Source: Candidatus Limiplasma pullicola (lineage in GTDB: Bacteria; Bacillota; Clostridia; Christensenellales; Aristaeellaceae). From it: a stretch of DNA of 60,547 bases. The stretch covers positions 1-60,547 of the forward strand of contig DVIV01000003.1 in the NCBI GenBank assembly GCA_018710985.1. The letters are read 5' to 3'. Shown here in pieces: positions 45,112 through 53,560 of this stretch. The notes beneath the pieces are model-generated. The model was given only the letters and a program-made list of their open reading frames with translations, made no database searches and was not told the origin of the DNA. The first letter of the stretch is position 1, and each line of letters begins with the position of its first letter. The translations under genes were made by a program, and so were the position numbers.

Positions 45112-46573
45112 GCAGCGCGGCAAGCGGGCCGCCGCTTCCTTTTTGTTCAAGCTGACCGAAAGCGTGGGCACGCAGGGCATCTCCTTCGTGGTCAGCGTGG
45201 TGCTGGCGCGCCTGTTGGACCCGTCGGATTACGGCGTTCTGACGATGCTGACGGTGTTCATCGCGGTATCGCAGGTCTTTGTGCAGAGCGGCCTCAATAC
45301 CGCCCTGATCCAGAAAAAGGACGTGGACGAAACCGACCTGTCCTCGGTGTTCTACGTGAGCCTGGGCATCGCGGCGGCGCTGTACGGGCTGCTGTTTGCG
45401 CTGGCGCCGACCATCGGGGCGTTTTTTGCCATGGAGGCGCTGGCGCCGGTGCTCCGCGTGCTGGCGCTGATTCTGTTGCCCGGCGCGCTCGTCTCGGTGC
45501 AGAACGCCGTGATTGCCCGCGAAATGGCCTTCCGCAAGCTGATGACCGCGAGTCTCATCTGCACGGCGCTTTCCGGTGCGGTGGGCATTGCCATGGCGGC
45601 CGCAGGCGCGGGCTACTGGGCGCTGGTGGCGCAGCAGCTGACCAACCAGATCAGCCTGGCGCTGGTGCTGCTGTGGCTGGTGAAATGGCGGCCGCGGGCG
45701 CTGTTTTCCTGGGCGCGGGTGAAGGTGCTGATTCGCTTCGGCTGGAAGCTGCTGGCCTCCAGCCTGCTGGAAACCGGCTACAACAACCTGCGCACCGCCG
45801 TGATCGGCAAAAAATACGCGCAGGAAACCTTGGGCTTCTACAACCGCGGCAAGCAGTTCCCCGAGCTGGTGATGAACGCCGTCAACGGCTCCATCCAGAG
45901 CGTGATGCTGCCCGTGCTGGCCGACGAGCAGGACGACGTGCCCCGCATGAAGCAGATGATGCGGCGCTCGGTGATGGTTTCCAGCTTTCTGGTGCTGCCG
46001 ATGATGGCAGGTCTGGCGGCGGTGGCCGAGCCGCTGGTGCGCCTGCTGCTGACGGACAAGTGGCTGCCATGCGTGCCTTTTTTGCAGATCTGCTGCATCG
46101 ACTTCGCGTTTTACCCCATTCACACGGCGAATTTGCAGGCCATCAACGCCATGGGCCGCAGCGACGTGTTCCTCAGGCTGGAGTTGATCAAAAAAAGCTA
46201 CGGCCTGATTATCCTGGCGGCCACGGTCTTTCTGTTCGACAGCGTGTACGCCATCGCCTGGGGAGCGGTCGCCAGCACGCTGCTGGCCGCCGTGGTCAAC
46301 GCCTCGCCCAACCGCCGCCTGCTGGGCTACGGGTATCTGGAGCAGATGCGCGACGTGCTGCCCGCGATGGGCCTTGCGGCGGTGATGTTCGCAGCGGTAT
46401 GGGGGCTGGGGCGATTGCCGCTTGCGCCGCTTCCGCTGCTGGTTTTGCAGGTTTTGGCGGGCGCGGTGATCTACGGCGGGCTTGCGCTTGTGCTGCGGCT
46501 GGAGAGCATGCGGTATCTCATGGACATGCTGCGTGGGCTGAGCGCCCGGCGGCGCGGGGAGGCGAAGGCATGA
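45104..46573 (+). CDS. Lipopolysaccharide/polysaccharide flippase (MOP superfamily, Wzx-like)
   Basis: 489 residues with about fourteen membrane helices. It opens with KLTESVGTQGISFVVSVVLARLLDPSDYGVL and has QSGLNTALIQKKDVDE, both hallmarks of the WzxC/TuaB-like group (described here in pieces). It should flip the lipid-linked repeat made by the neighbouring enzymes. ATG 45104 was chosen behind GGGAGG; the frame extends further upstream, but inside the DegT gene and in another frame from it. ATGA overlap with the next gene. Confidence 0.93.
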   Translation: MREQRGKRAAASFLFKLTESVGTQGISFVVSVVLARLLDPSDYGVLTMLTVFIAVSQVFVQSGLNTALIQKKDVDETDLSSVFYVSLGIAAALYGLLFALAPTIGAFFAMEALAPVLRVLALILLPGALVSVQNAVIAREMAFRKLMTASLICTALSGAVGIAMAAAGAGYWALVAQQLTNQISLALVLLWLVKWRPRALFSWARVKVLIRFGWKLLASSLLETGYNNLRTAVIGKKYAQETLGFYNRGKQFPELVMNAVNGSIQSVMLPVLADEQDDVPRMKQMMRRSVMVSSFLVLPMMAGLAAVAEPLVRLLLTDKWLPCVPFLQICCIDFAFYPIHTANLQAINAMGRSDVFLRLELIKKSYGLIILAATVFLFDSVYAIAWGAVASTLLAAVVNASPNRRLLGYGYLEQMRDVLPAMGLAAVMFAAVWGLGRLPLAPLPLLVLQVLAGAVIYGGLALVLRLESMRYLMDMLRGLSARRRGEAKA

Positions 46574-47520
46574 AAACGGCGCTGTTGACGGCTGTGGGCT
46601 CGGCCTCTGCCGGCATCGTGATTGAGCGGCTGCACGCGCTGGGCATCCGCGTGGTGGGCTGCGACATCTACCCGCAGGCATGGAACGTTGCCTCCGGCGA
46701 GGTGGATGTCTTTTTCCAGGCGGTGCGCGCCTCGGAGGCGGATGCCTATGTGCGCCAGATGGAGGAAGCCGTGCGGCGTGAGCGCGCGGATGTTCTCATT
46801 CCCCTGACGGATGTGGAGGTGGACGCGCTGTGCGCCCACAAGGCGCGCTTCGCGGCGCTGGGATGCACCCTCTGCGTGCCAGACGAGCCCTGCGCCCGCC
46901 TGTGCCGGGACAAGCAGGCCATGGCCGCGCTGCTGGCCCGTGAGGGCGCCTGCCGGGTGATTCCCACCCGCTCCCCCTACGGCTGGGAACCGGCGGCGGC
47001 GGACTATCCCCTGATGCTCAAGCCCCTGCACGGTCGCAGCAGCCAGGGGCAGGTGATTGCCCGCACGCCGCAGGCCTATCACACGGCGTTGGACGCGCGC
47101 GGGGACTACATCACCCAGCCCTATCTGCCGGGCGATATCTACACCGTGGATGTGGCCCGCGACCGTTTCGGCCATGTGCAGGCGTTGGCCCGGCACGAGC
47201 TTTTGCGCACCTCAAACGGGCTGGGCACCGCCGTGCGCGTGCTGCCCGGCCACCCGCTGGAGGCCGTATGCGCGCGGGTGGCGGCATGCGCGGGCGTGGT
47301 GGGCGTTGTGAACATGGAATTCATCGTGGACGGCGACGCCTCGTGGTTTTTGGAGGTCAATCCCCGCTTTTCCGGCGGCGTGGGCTTCAGCGTGCTGGCG
47401 GGCGTGGACTTTCCCGCGCTCAACCTGCTCTGCCACGCCGGCGAGCCCATCGGCCCACGCGCCGAGGTGCGGGAAATGACGCTGGCGCGCAGGGCCTGCC
47501 CCGTCATCACAGAAAAATAA
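46570..47520 (+). CDS. ATP-grasp protein, carbamoyl-phosphate-synthase-like
   Basis: 316 residues. A pre-ATP-grasp Rossmann part (TALLTAVGSASAGIVIERLHA) is followed by an ATP-grasp domain: DKQAMAALLAREGA, LMLKPLHGRSSQG (phosphate loop) and FLEVNPRFSGGVGF (metal-binding Glu/Asn). Family members form C-N or C-O bonds with an acyl-phosphate intermediate. In glycan cassettes they often attach an amino acid to a sugar, which would fit the amino sugar expected from the DegT enzyme. That role is inference. Confidence 0.88.
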   Translation: MKTALLTAVGSASAGIVIERLHALGIRVVGCDIYPQAWNVASGEVDVFFQAVRASEADAYVRQMEEAVRRERADVLIPLTDVEVDALCAHKARFAALGCTLCVPDEPCARLCRDKQAMAALLAREGACRVIPTRSPYGWEPAAADYPLMLKPLHGRSSQGQVIARTPQAYHTALDARGDYITQPYLPGDIYTVDVARDRFGHVQALARHELLRTSNGLGTAVRVLPGHPLEAVCARVAACAGVVGVVNMEFIVDGDASWFLEVNPRFSGGVGFSVLAGVDFPALNLLCHAGEPIGPRAEVREMTLARRACPVITEK

Positions 47521-47539
47521 ATTTTTCGTCCTGACGGCG

Positions 47540-47568
47540 TTGACAACCCGGGAGAAATATGGTATAGT
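47540..47568 (+). promoter_or_regulatory. tRNA-Val promoter
   Basis: TTGACA (47540-47545), 17-bp spacer, TATAGT (47563-47568), 20 bp before the mature 5' end of the tRNA. Confidence 0.8.
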
Positions 47569-47588
47569 AATTGGCGTCGTCAAGACAC

Positions 47589-47664
47589 GGTCGCATGGCT
47601 CAGTTGGTAGAGCACATCGTTCACATCGATGGGGTCACAGGTTCGAGTCCTGTTGCGACCACCA
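47589..47664 (+). tRNA. tRNA-Val (anticodon CAC), with encoded CCA
   Basis: A full cloverleaf of 76 nt: acceptor GGTCGCA/TGCGACC, D stem GCTC/GAGC, anticodon stem CATCG/CGATG with loop TTCACAT (anticodon CAC, reads GUG), variable loop GGGTC, T arm ACAGG-TTCGAGT-CCTGT, discriminator A and CCA in the DNA. Its 3' part is repeated exactly at 58258-58320, marking it as the integration site of an island. Confidence 0.96.
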
Positions 47665-47671
47665 CCAAAGG
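47609..47671 (+). repeat. Left 63-bp direct repeat (attL-like), inside tRNA-Val
   Basis: Bases 47609-47671 (from the D arm through CCA and 7 bp beyond) are identical to 58258-58320. Both copies are followed by a related but not identical terminator. This is the typical mark of an element integrated at a tRNA 3' end. Confidence 0.9.
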
Positions 47672-47673
47672 GT

Positions 47674-47710
47674 CTCCGATATTGATACAGTGTCGGAGTT
47701 CTTTCTTTTT
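47674..47710 (+). terminator. tRNA-Val terminator
   Basis: An 8-bp stem (47674-47681 with 47691-47698, one G-U pair) followed by TTCTTTCTTTTT. Confidence 0.75.
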
Positions 47711-47719
47711 GCGGTTTTT

Positions 47720-48080
47720 TGGTGTTGGAGATGCAAACAGAGGATGTATGGAAAAATCCAGGACTTGAAGCTGTGCGCAAAGGCGTTTAATTTCTTGCAA
47801 AGCAGAAACATCACTACCCTTGTACAGTTGCAGGAAGTTGTTGCAGATATGAAAAAACGGTACTGGGCTGCCAATGGGGAAATCAAACAGACATACTCCA
47901 TGCGCGTAAAGAACTGATAGACCAAGCCGAGAAATATGACGCTTTTTTTAAGGGCCACCGAGCCGCATTGATTTTGTACCAGAGTGCCGAGCGTTATCGA
48001 GCATTTAGGACAGGACAATGTGCTGAAGCTGAAAGTATGGAAAGCCGAGATTGCCGACCTTACCCAAAATTATCTATATC
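47720..48080 (+). pseudogene. Relaxase C-terminal remnant, twice frameshifted
   Basis: Three frames placed end to end give a relaxase-type C-terminal helical region as found in Firmicutes ICEs: YGKIQDLKLCAKAFNFLQ with DMKKRYWAANGEIKQT (47744-47915), then KELIDQAEKYDAFFKGHRAA with LYQSAERY (about 47907-48000), then EHLGQDNVLKLKVWKAEIAD (about 48000-48070). The N-terminal nickase domain is absent. The family call rests on my memory of these sequences and has no visible catalytic motif. It shows the island once belonged to a mobilisable element. 48081-48234 holds no gene I can support. Confidence 0.6.
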
Positions 48081-48234
48081 GGTTACCACCAACATAGGAT
48101 TTTTCATTTTCTCTGCCTTCACAAATAGAAAAATTTTCTTGATTTCGTTAGTGCCATTATATCATTTCTTCGGCGCAATCACAATTCCATATCACGCCGT
48201 TTACTCTGCGCCCGCGGTTTTCGCGCCGGGAAAA

Positions 48235-50370
48235 TCAGGAGAACAGGCGCATGTCGTTGATGCGTCCGGCGGCCTGCGAGGGGCTAAGCTCCCCCGCGAC
48301 GGCCAGCGCGCACACCCGCGCGATCTCCTTTTCCACCGCCATGTTGTCAAAGGGCCGGCCCATGCTGGCGAAGATATGGCGGCGCACGCCCGATCGCAGC
48401 CCCTCGCGCACGGCGCCCAGCCACGGATAGATGCCGAGCAGCTCCTCGTTGTCGTAGGCCTCCGCCCAGGGGGAGCATCCGCTGAGCAGCGCGACCAGGC
48501 CGCTGTTTTCACGGCTGAGCAGCCAGTCCAGAAACACCGCCGCCTCCTCGCGCCGCCGGCTGGCGGCCAGCACGCCGATCACACCCCCGCCAAGGAAGCC
48601 CCTGCCGCCGGGCGCGCGCGCAAAGCTCACCCGCCCGGAAACGCGCGAGAGCGGCTCGTCGGCCAGATGCCGCGCATAGTTGCTGTGGGCGATGAGCAGC
48701 GCGCTTTCGCCCTGGGCAAAGCGCGAAACGGCGCTGTTCCAGCTTCCGTCCCGCACCACGGCGGCGCATTTTTCCAGCGTGCGCCTGCGCCGGACATACC
48801 CCTCCAGATCCTCCTCCGTCAGCCGCGGCCACGCCCCGTCGGCGGAGAGCGAGATCAGATCGGAAATGCATTCGCTGGCGCGGCGCGTGATGATCGCGCC
48901 GCGGCGCGCGCTCCCCGCCTTTGCGCTGGCGGCGTCCATAAACTGCGCCGTGCGCACGAACGCATCCGCGTCGCGCGGGATGCGCAGCGGCTCGCGGAAG
49001 ATTTCGTAGTACTCCCGCTGGAATCGCTGGTCCTGAAACAGATCCTCGCGGAAGAAAAGCAGGTGGCACCCCGGATCGAACGGCAGGGCATAGTAGCGCC
49101 CCTCCACCGACGCATATTCGTCCGCAATGCCGGGGAGCATCTGTCCGAGCATGCGCTCAACGTCGATGCGCAGGGCGTCCAGCGGGGCAAAAAGCTCGGC
49201 GGCCCATGCGTTCATCAGCCCCAGATCCATGCGCGCCATGTCAAAACGGGCGATCAGCTCCGGCCGCGAAAACGCGCGGCTGACCTCCTGCGTGGGCAGC
49301 GTCGTGACGGAAAGCTCAAGGCCCGTATCCCGCTTCAGCCTGGGCGCAAGGCTCGTCAGCGCGCTGACCACGGGCGTATCCGCCGTCAGCAGCGAAAGGC
49401 GGCGGCGCCTGACCGCGCCGCTGCGCGGGAACGGTTCTGGCGCAAAGCCCGACATATCGCCGATGAGCGGGCGTTTTTCCTCGCCCTCGCAGGTCAGCAT
49501 GCGTCCGATCGCGTATCCCAGCCGGCGGTAGTTGAGCTGATAGGCCGCGTACTGCGTGGGCCGCATCAGGCGCTTCGGGGCGAGCGTATAGATGCGGGGC
49601 CGGCAGCCCAGCAGCGCGCCCGCGCGCACCGCCGCCATGGCCATTTCCTCACAGGTGGTCACAATCACCTCGGGCGCGCGTCCCCTGAAAAGGGAGAACG
49701 CCTGCCGGCCATACTGCGAGGAAATGCTCTGCACGCACGTAATGGTCCGGCCCCCCGGCTGCACCGAGACCAGAAACGCCGTGCGGAAAGCCGCCTCCGC
49801 CGGATAGTGGACCATGTTGGTCATTACGGCGATGCTTTCGGCAGGGCCGTCCCGCAGCACTCTGGCGGCGATGGCCTGCGCGGCGGCGTCCATATCGAAC
49901 CCCGCCGTCAGGCAGCCCTCAAAGCCTCCGCGCAGGGCAAAGACCACCTCCACCCCCGCCTGAAGGAGCGGCGCGTAGCTGGTTTTCGGATCGGGCAGGC
50001 TGGTGACGACCACCACACACGCCGCGCGCGCGGACAGCACGTCCTGTATGGCCCGGTACTCCGCGCCGGGCAGGTTGGCCGTCAGGCGCAGGAGGGTGGC
50101 ATAGCCGTTTTCCGAAGCGGCCCTGCTCAGCGATGCGTACAGGTCGTCATACAGGCCGTCCGACGTGTCCGGCAAAATGACCGCCAGCAGGCGCGCGCTT
50201 CCGCTGCGAAGCGTGGACGCCGCCTCGTTGACGCGATAGCCCATGGCCTTGGCCGCGTCCAGCACCAGCTTGACCTTTTGCGCGCTGACGTTTCCCTTAT
50301 GGTTGAGCACGTTTGAAACCGTGGCGTGCGAAACCCCTGCCGCGCGGGCGATATCCTTTATGGTGGGCAT
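48235..50370 (-). CDS. LacI-type regulator fused to an ABC extracellular-solute-binding-like domain
   Basis: 711 residues, about twice the length of a normal LacI protein. Residues 1-50 are the LacI helix-turn-helix (TIKDIARAAGVSHATVSNVL, then hinge LRSGSARLLAVILPD). Residues ~55-330 form a periplasmic-binding-protein type 1 sensor. From ~345 a second sensor begins (RRLSLLTADTPVVSALTSLA) that resembles family 1 solute-binding proteins such as MalE: YYALPFDPGCHLLFFREDLF, FAQGESALLIAHSNY, then FLDWLLSRENSGLVALLSG. There is no signal peptide, so both sensors are cytosolic. ATG 50370 was chosen; the frame extends upstream, but into the operator region. It is divergent from the HAD/Tct operon and probably controls it. 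Confidence 0.88.
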   Translation of the reverse strand: MPTIKDIARAAGVSHATVSNVLNHKGNVSAQKVKLVLDAAKAMGYRVNEAASTLRSGSARLLAVILPDTSDGLYDDLYASLSRAASENGYATLLRLTANLPGAEYRAIQDVLSARAACVVVVTSLPDPKTSYAPLLQAGVEVVFALRGGFEGCLTAGFDMDAAAQAIAARVLRDGPAESIAVMTNMVHYPAEAAFRTAFLVSVQPGGRTITCVQSISSQYGRQAFSLFRGRAPEVIVTTCEEMAMAAVRAGALLGCRPRIYTLAPKRLMRPTQYAAYQLNYRRLGYAIGRMLTCEGEEKRPLIGDMSGFAPEPFPRSGAVRRRRLSLLTADTPVVSALTSLAPRLKRDTGLELSVTTLPTQEVSRAFSRPELIARFDMARMDLGLMNAWAAELFAPLDALRIDVERMLGQMLPGIADEYASVEGRYYALPFDPGCHLLFFREDLFQDQRFQREYYEIFREPLRIPRDADAFVRTAQFMDAASAKAGSARRGAIITRRASECISDLISLSADGAWPRLTEEDLEGYVRRRRTLEKCAAVVRDGSWNSAVSRFAQGESALLIAHSNYARHLADEPLSRVSGRVSFARAPGGRGFLGGGVIGVLAASRRREEAAVFLDWLLSRENSGLVALLSGCSPWAEAYDNEELLGIYPWLGAVREGLRSGVRRHIFASMGRPFDNMAVEKEIARVCALAVAGELSPSQAAGRINDMRLFS

Positions 50371-50441
50371 GTTGGCACCGGCCTTTCCGCTTTGATGAAG
50401 ATCTGTTTTTTCCGATCGCACACTTTTCATTTGACAAAACA

Positions 50442-50576
50442 AAAGTAACACAATCGATAAAACGTGTCAATAGAATCCTTGAAAATGCGCCCCTTTCATG
50501 CGTTTTTGCCGCCCAAAAAACGGGAACATATCCGCGATAAAAAGAAATTGACACGTGTAAATTTCTGATGTATAAT
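50442..50576. promoter_or_regulatory. Divergent promoters, each with a TTGACACG operator-like element
   Basis: Plus strand: TTGACA (50548-50553), 17 bp, TATAAT (50571-50576), a full consensus. Minus strand: TTGACA (complement of 50465-50470), 17 bp, TACTTT (complement of 50442-50447). In each case the -35 is part of TTGACACG. On the plus side it belongs to the near-palindrome TTGACACGTGTAAA with the CG centre typical of LacI-family operators; on the minus side it is TTGACACGTTTTAT. The two sites are 84 bp apart, centre to centre, close to eight helical turns. Confidence 0.7.
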
Positions 50577-50610
50577 GATGCTGAAAAACGACCGAAGGGG
50601 ACATGAGCAT

Positions 50611-51441
50611 ATGAAAATACGCGCGGTTCTGCTCGACATGGACGGCACGCTGCTGGGAAGGAGCCAGGTGGCGGTTTCCGTAAAAAACATGCGCGCCATT
50701 CAGCGCGCGCTCAAAAAGGGCCTTATCGTCATCCCCTGCACGGGGCGCGTCATGGATATGCTGCCTCCGCAGCTTCTTACGCAGGAGGGGCTGCGCTACT
50801 TCATCACCTCGCACGGAGCGCGCGTCTTTGACCGCGAAACGGGCGAGACCATCTATCAGGATCTGATTCCGCCGCAGCAGGCCGCCGGGCTGATGACGCT
50901 TCTGCAGGGCCGGGGCCTCTACAACGAGATCGCCGCGAACGCCACGATCTATCTGGAGCGGGACATCGCGGCCTCGCTGGATACCCAGCCCGTTCCGGAG
51001 CATCACGTCTGGTACATGCGCGACCGCTGCTATTCCGTGCTCGACGACCCTGCCGCCTTCTTTGCCGGCGAGGGCGTGGGGATTGAGAAGATGAACCTGT
51101 ACGACATCCCGGCCGGGGAGCAGCAATCCATCTACGACGCGATCACGGCCACGGGCTGCATCCGCCATACGCGGGAGGGCGCGGGGCCGAACCTGGAGTT
51201 CTCCCACCGGACGCTTGACAAGCTGTGCGCGGTGGACGCCGTGCTGGCCCGGCTGGGCGTAAGCTATGCGGAAACGCTGGCCATCGGCGACAGCAGCAGC
51301 GATCTGGATATCATCCGCGCATGCGGCGTGGGCGTGGCGATGGGCAACGCGCCGGACGACATCAAGGCCGCCGCGGACAGCGTAACGTCCCTCAACACGG
51401 AGGACGGAGTCGCCGCCGCGTTTGAAGAATACCTGCTGTGA
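50611..51441 (+). CDS. HAD-superfamily phosphatase, Cof type
   Basis: 276 residues. Motif I LLDMDGTLL at residues 7-15, motif II PCTGR, motif IV AIGDSSSDLDII near residue 230, with the large C2 cap of Cof-like enzymes in between. These hydrolyse phosphorylated sugars or cofactors in the cytosol. ATG 50611 follows GAAGGGG. It begins the operon facing the LacI-like regulator; the next start lies 8 bp after its end. Confidence 0.92.
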   Translation: MKIRAVLLDMDGTLLGRSQVAVSVKNMRAIQRALKKGLIVIPCTGRVMDMLPPQLLTQEGLRYFITSHGARVFDRETGETIYQDLIPPQQAAGLMTLLQGRGLYNEIAANATIYLERDIAASLDTQPVPEHHVWYMRDRCYSVLDDPAAFFAGEGVGIEKMNLYDIPAGEQQSIYDAITATGCIRHTREGAGPNLEFSHRTLDKLCAVDAVLARLGVSYAETLAIGDSSSDLDIIRACGVGVAMGNAPDDIKAAADSVTSLNTEDGVAAAFEEYLL

Positions 51442-51449
51442 GGTGCTCC

Positions 51450-52358
51450 ATGAATAAGGAACCCTTTGCCGCCGCCCATCCCTTTCTGATCTGCATCGAT
51501 TCGGACGGATGCGCTTTCGACACCATGGAGATCAAGCACAAGGAGTGCTTCTGTCCGGCCGCCATCGAGCATTTCCATCTGCAGCCCGTATCGCGCTATG
51601 CGCGCGACGCATGGGATTTCGTCAACCTCTATTCCTGCTTCCGCGGCATTCACCGGCTGCTCGCCCTGCTCAAGGCGCTGGACCTGCTGGCCTGCCGCCG
51701 CGAGGTGCAGGAGCGCGGCTTTGTGCCGCCCGCGCTGCCCGCGCTGCGCCGCTATGTGCAGGAGGGCCGCCCCCTGAGCAACGACGGCCTTCAGGCATAT
51801 CTGGAGGAGCATCCGCAGGCGGAGGATATCCGCACCACGCTCGAATGGTCCGTGGACGTGAACGAACGCATCGGCCGGATGGTGCACGGGATCCCGCCCT
51901 TTCCGCATGTGCGGGAAAGCCTGCAGGCGGCCCGGCGGCACGCCGATATCGTGATCGTATCCGCCACCCAGCAGCTTGCGCTCAGCCGGGAATGGGGCGA
52001 ACATGGCCTGCTGGAGCTGGTCTCCGGCGTCATGGGGCAGGAGAGCGGCAGCAAGAAGCAGATCATCGCCGCCCTGAAGGGACGCTACGGTCCCGGCCGC
52101 GTGCTGATGATCGGCGACGCGCCGGGGGACCGCGATGCGGCCCACGAAAACGGCGCGCTGTTCTACCCCATCCGCCCGGACCACGAGGCGCATTCGTGGG
52201 CGGAGTTTGAAGACGCGCTTCAGGCTTTCCTGGAGCAGCGGTATGCCGGCGAGCCGGAGCAGTCGCGCATCCGGGCGTTTGAGAAGCTGCTTCCGTGCAG
52301 CCCGGCGTGGGAAAGCGCATGTCAGGAGCGGGAAGATGAACGGCGAGATCCTTCATGA
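51450..52358 (+). CDS. HAD-superfamily hydrolase-like protein
   Basis: 302 residues. Motif I is ICIDSDGCAFDTM, with DSDG in place of the usual DxDGT; motif II is IVSATQQ; a lysine follows in SGSKKQII; motif IV is MIGDAPGDRDAA. A helical C1-type cap lies between motifs I and II. It is paired with the Cof-type enzyme and may dephosphorylate a product of the imported compound. ATG 51450 was preferred over GTG 51438, which overlaps the previous stop, because GAGGT lies at 51440-51444. Confidence 0.8.
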   Translation: MNKEPFAAAHPFLICIDSDGCAFDTMEIKHKECFCPAAIEHFHLQPVSRYARDAWDFVNLYSCFRGIHRLLALLKALDLLACRREVQERGFVPPALPALRRYVQEGRPLSNDGLQAYLEEHPQAEDIRTTLEWSVDVNERIGRMVHGIPPFPHVRESLQAARRHADIVIVSATQQLALSREWGEHGLLELVSGVMGQESGSKKQIIAALKGRYGPGRVLMIGDAPGDRDAAHENGALFYPIRPDHEAHSWAEFEDALQAFLEQRYAGEPEQSRIRAFEKLLPCSPAWESACQEREDERRDPS

Positions 52359-52905
52359 GGCGAAAACCGTCTACGATCAGGAGGCGTACAGCGCGCTTGC
52401 CGGCCTGATGATCTGCAAGCTGCGCAAATGGCCCCGCCTCGTGCTGATCTTCACGGGCTTTGTGTCGGTGGCGGGGGCCGCGGCCATCATGATCGCGCAG
52501 GGGCGGGTCTCCGCCGTGGGGGTCATCGTGCTCCTCACCGGCAACCTGCTGTGCATGTTCGGCCTGTATGCCCGGCGGTTTGCCGTCAGGATGATGATGG
52601 CATCGTCCGGCAAGGGCGATCCCCCGGTCAACCGCTACCTTTTTGGCCCCGACGGCATGCGCGTATGCGCCGGGGGCGGCGAACGGGACTATCCCTACGC
52701 GGCCATCCGCCGGGTGCTGGAAATGTCGGGCTTTCTGTTCTTCTTTTGCAGCGATGGTCAGGTCTACATGATGCGCTGCACGGATGTCCGGGGCAGCGCG
52801 GGTGCGTTCCGGCGCTTTCTGGAGGCGCGCCTTACGGAAAGCCGTGCAGGGAAGGGAGGCGACGCGGATGACGCTTTACGGCGAACAGATCGGCAAAAAG
52901 TTTGA
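52336..52905 (+). CDS. YcxB-like membrane protein
   Basis: 189 residues. Two membrane helices (LVLIFTGFVSVAGAAAIMIA and VIVLLTGNLLCMFGLYA) are followed by a small soluble domain, NRYLFGPDGMRV, YPYAAIRRVLEMSGFLFFFC and FRRFLEARL, which resembles the YcxB-like C-terminal domain. The function is unknown. It overlaps the preceding HAD gene by 23 bp and the next gene by 38 bp, so all are translated from one message. Confidence 0.72.
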   Translation: MNGEILHEAKTVYDQEAYSALAGLMICKLRKWPRLVLIFTGFVSVAGAAAIMIAQGRVSAVGVIVLLTGNLLCMFGLYARRFAVRMMMASSGKGDPPVNRYLFGPDGMRVCAGGGERDYPYAAIRRVLEMSGFLFFFCSDGQVYMMRCTDVRGSAGAFRRFLEARLTESRAGKGGDADDALRRTDRQKV

Positions 52906-53560
52906 ACCCGACGGCTCGCCAAGATGGTATCCCGGCAACACGGTGATTGCGGATGTGACGGCGGGCAGCTCAGGCTATGTGGCCATGACGCGCGTGCGCG
53001 AAATGGCGCTGGCGTCCGGCATCGGGGACACCCTGATCCTTCTGCCCGAGGACAGCTATCACATGACCGTCCTGCGGGGGCTGAACGATCAGGTGCGTAC
53101 CGACGCCTTCTGGCCCGCCGCCCTGCCCAAGGACGCGCCGATGTCCGCGGTGGATGATTACGTTTCCCGCGCGGTGGCCCGGGTGCCCATGCCGGGGCCC
53201 GCGCGCATGCGCTTTGCCGGCGTGCGGGTGGACGCGGCGGATTTCCGCGTGCTGCTCGCGCCGGCGGACGAGGCGCAGGCGCAGGAGCTCCAGCGTTTCC
53301 GCGACCTTGGGGCGGCCTCCATCGGCCTGTTTTTGCCCGGGCACGCCGAATACGGCTATCATATCACGCTGGCGTATATACGCACGATTGCGCAGGGCGA
53401 TCAGGCGCGGCGTCTGGAGGCGCTGCTGTCCGATATGGAAGGCTTTCTCCTCTCGCAGCCGCCGTTTGAAACCTCTGCTCCGTACATGGCTTATTACAAC
53501 GATATGCTGGCGTTTTCAGCCCAGCGAATCTCGCGTCGGGAAAGGAAGTGGGACCCATGA
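52868..53560 (+). CDS. 2H-phosphoesterase-like protein (DUF1868-like)
   Basis: 230 residues with two HxT motifs, SYHMTVLRG near residue 65 and YHITLAYI near residue 164, about 100 residues apart. This is the signature of the 2H phosphoesterase fold, which covers 2',5' RNA ligase-like and cyclic-phosphodiesterase enzymes. The N-terminus (EQIGKKFEPDGSPRWYPGNTVI) matches DUF1868. It may open a cyclic phosphate or 2',3'-type ester of the imported compound or of nucleotides. ATG 52868 lies behind GGGAGG. It overlaps tctB by 4 bp. Confidence 0.75.
   Translation: MTLYGEQIGKKFEPDGSPRWYPGNTVIADVTAGSSGYVAMTRVREMALASGIGDTLILLPEDSYHMTVLRGLNDQVRTDAFWPAALPKDAPMSAVDDYVSRAVARVPMPGPARMRFAGVRVDAADFRVLLAPADEAQAQELQRFRDLGAASIGLFLPGHAEYGYHITLAYIRTIAQGDQARRLEALLSDMEGFLLSQPPFETSAPYMAYYNDMLAFSAQRISRRERKWDP

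Noticed and set aside
42841-45180. A 779-codon open frame on the minus strand
   Set aside because: Antisense shadow across the end of the MFS gene, the GT2 gene and the DegT gene; no motif or ribosome site.
47968-50316. A 782-codon open frame on the plus strand
   Set aside because: It lies antisense to the LacI/solute-binding gene, has no family features, is rich in Arg/His/Ala and mirrors the third-position GC of the real gene.
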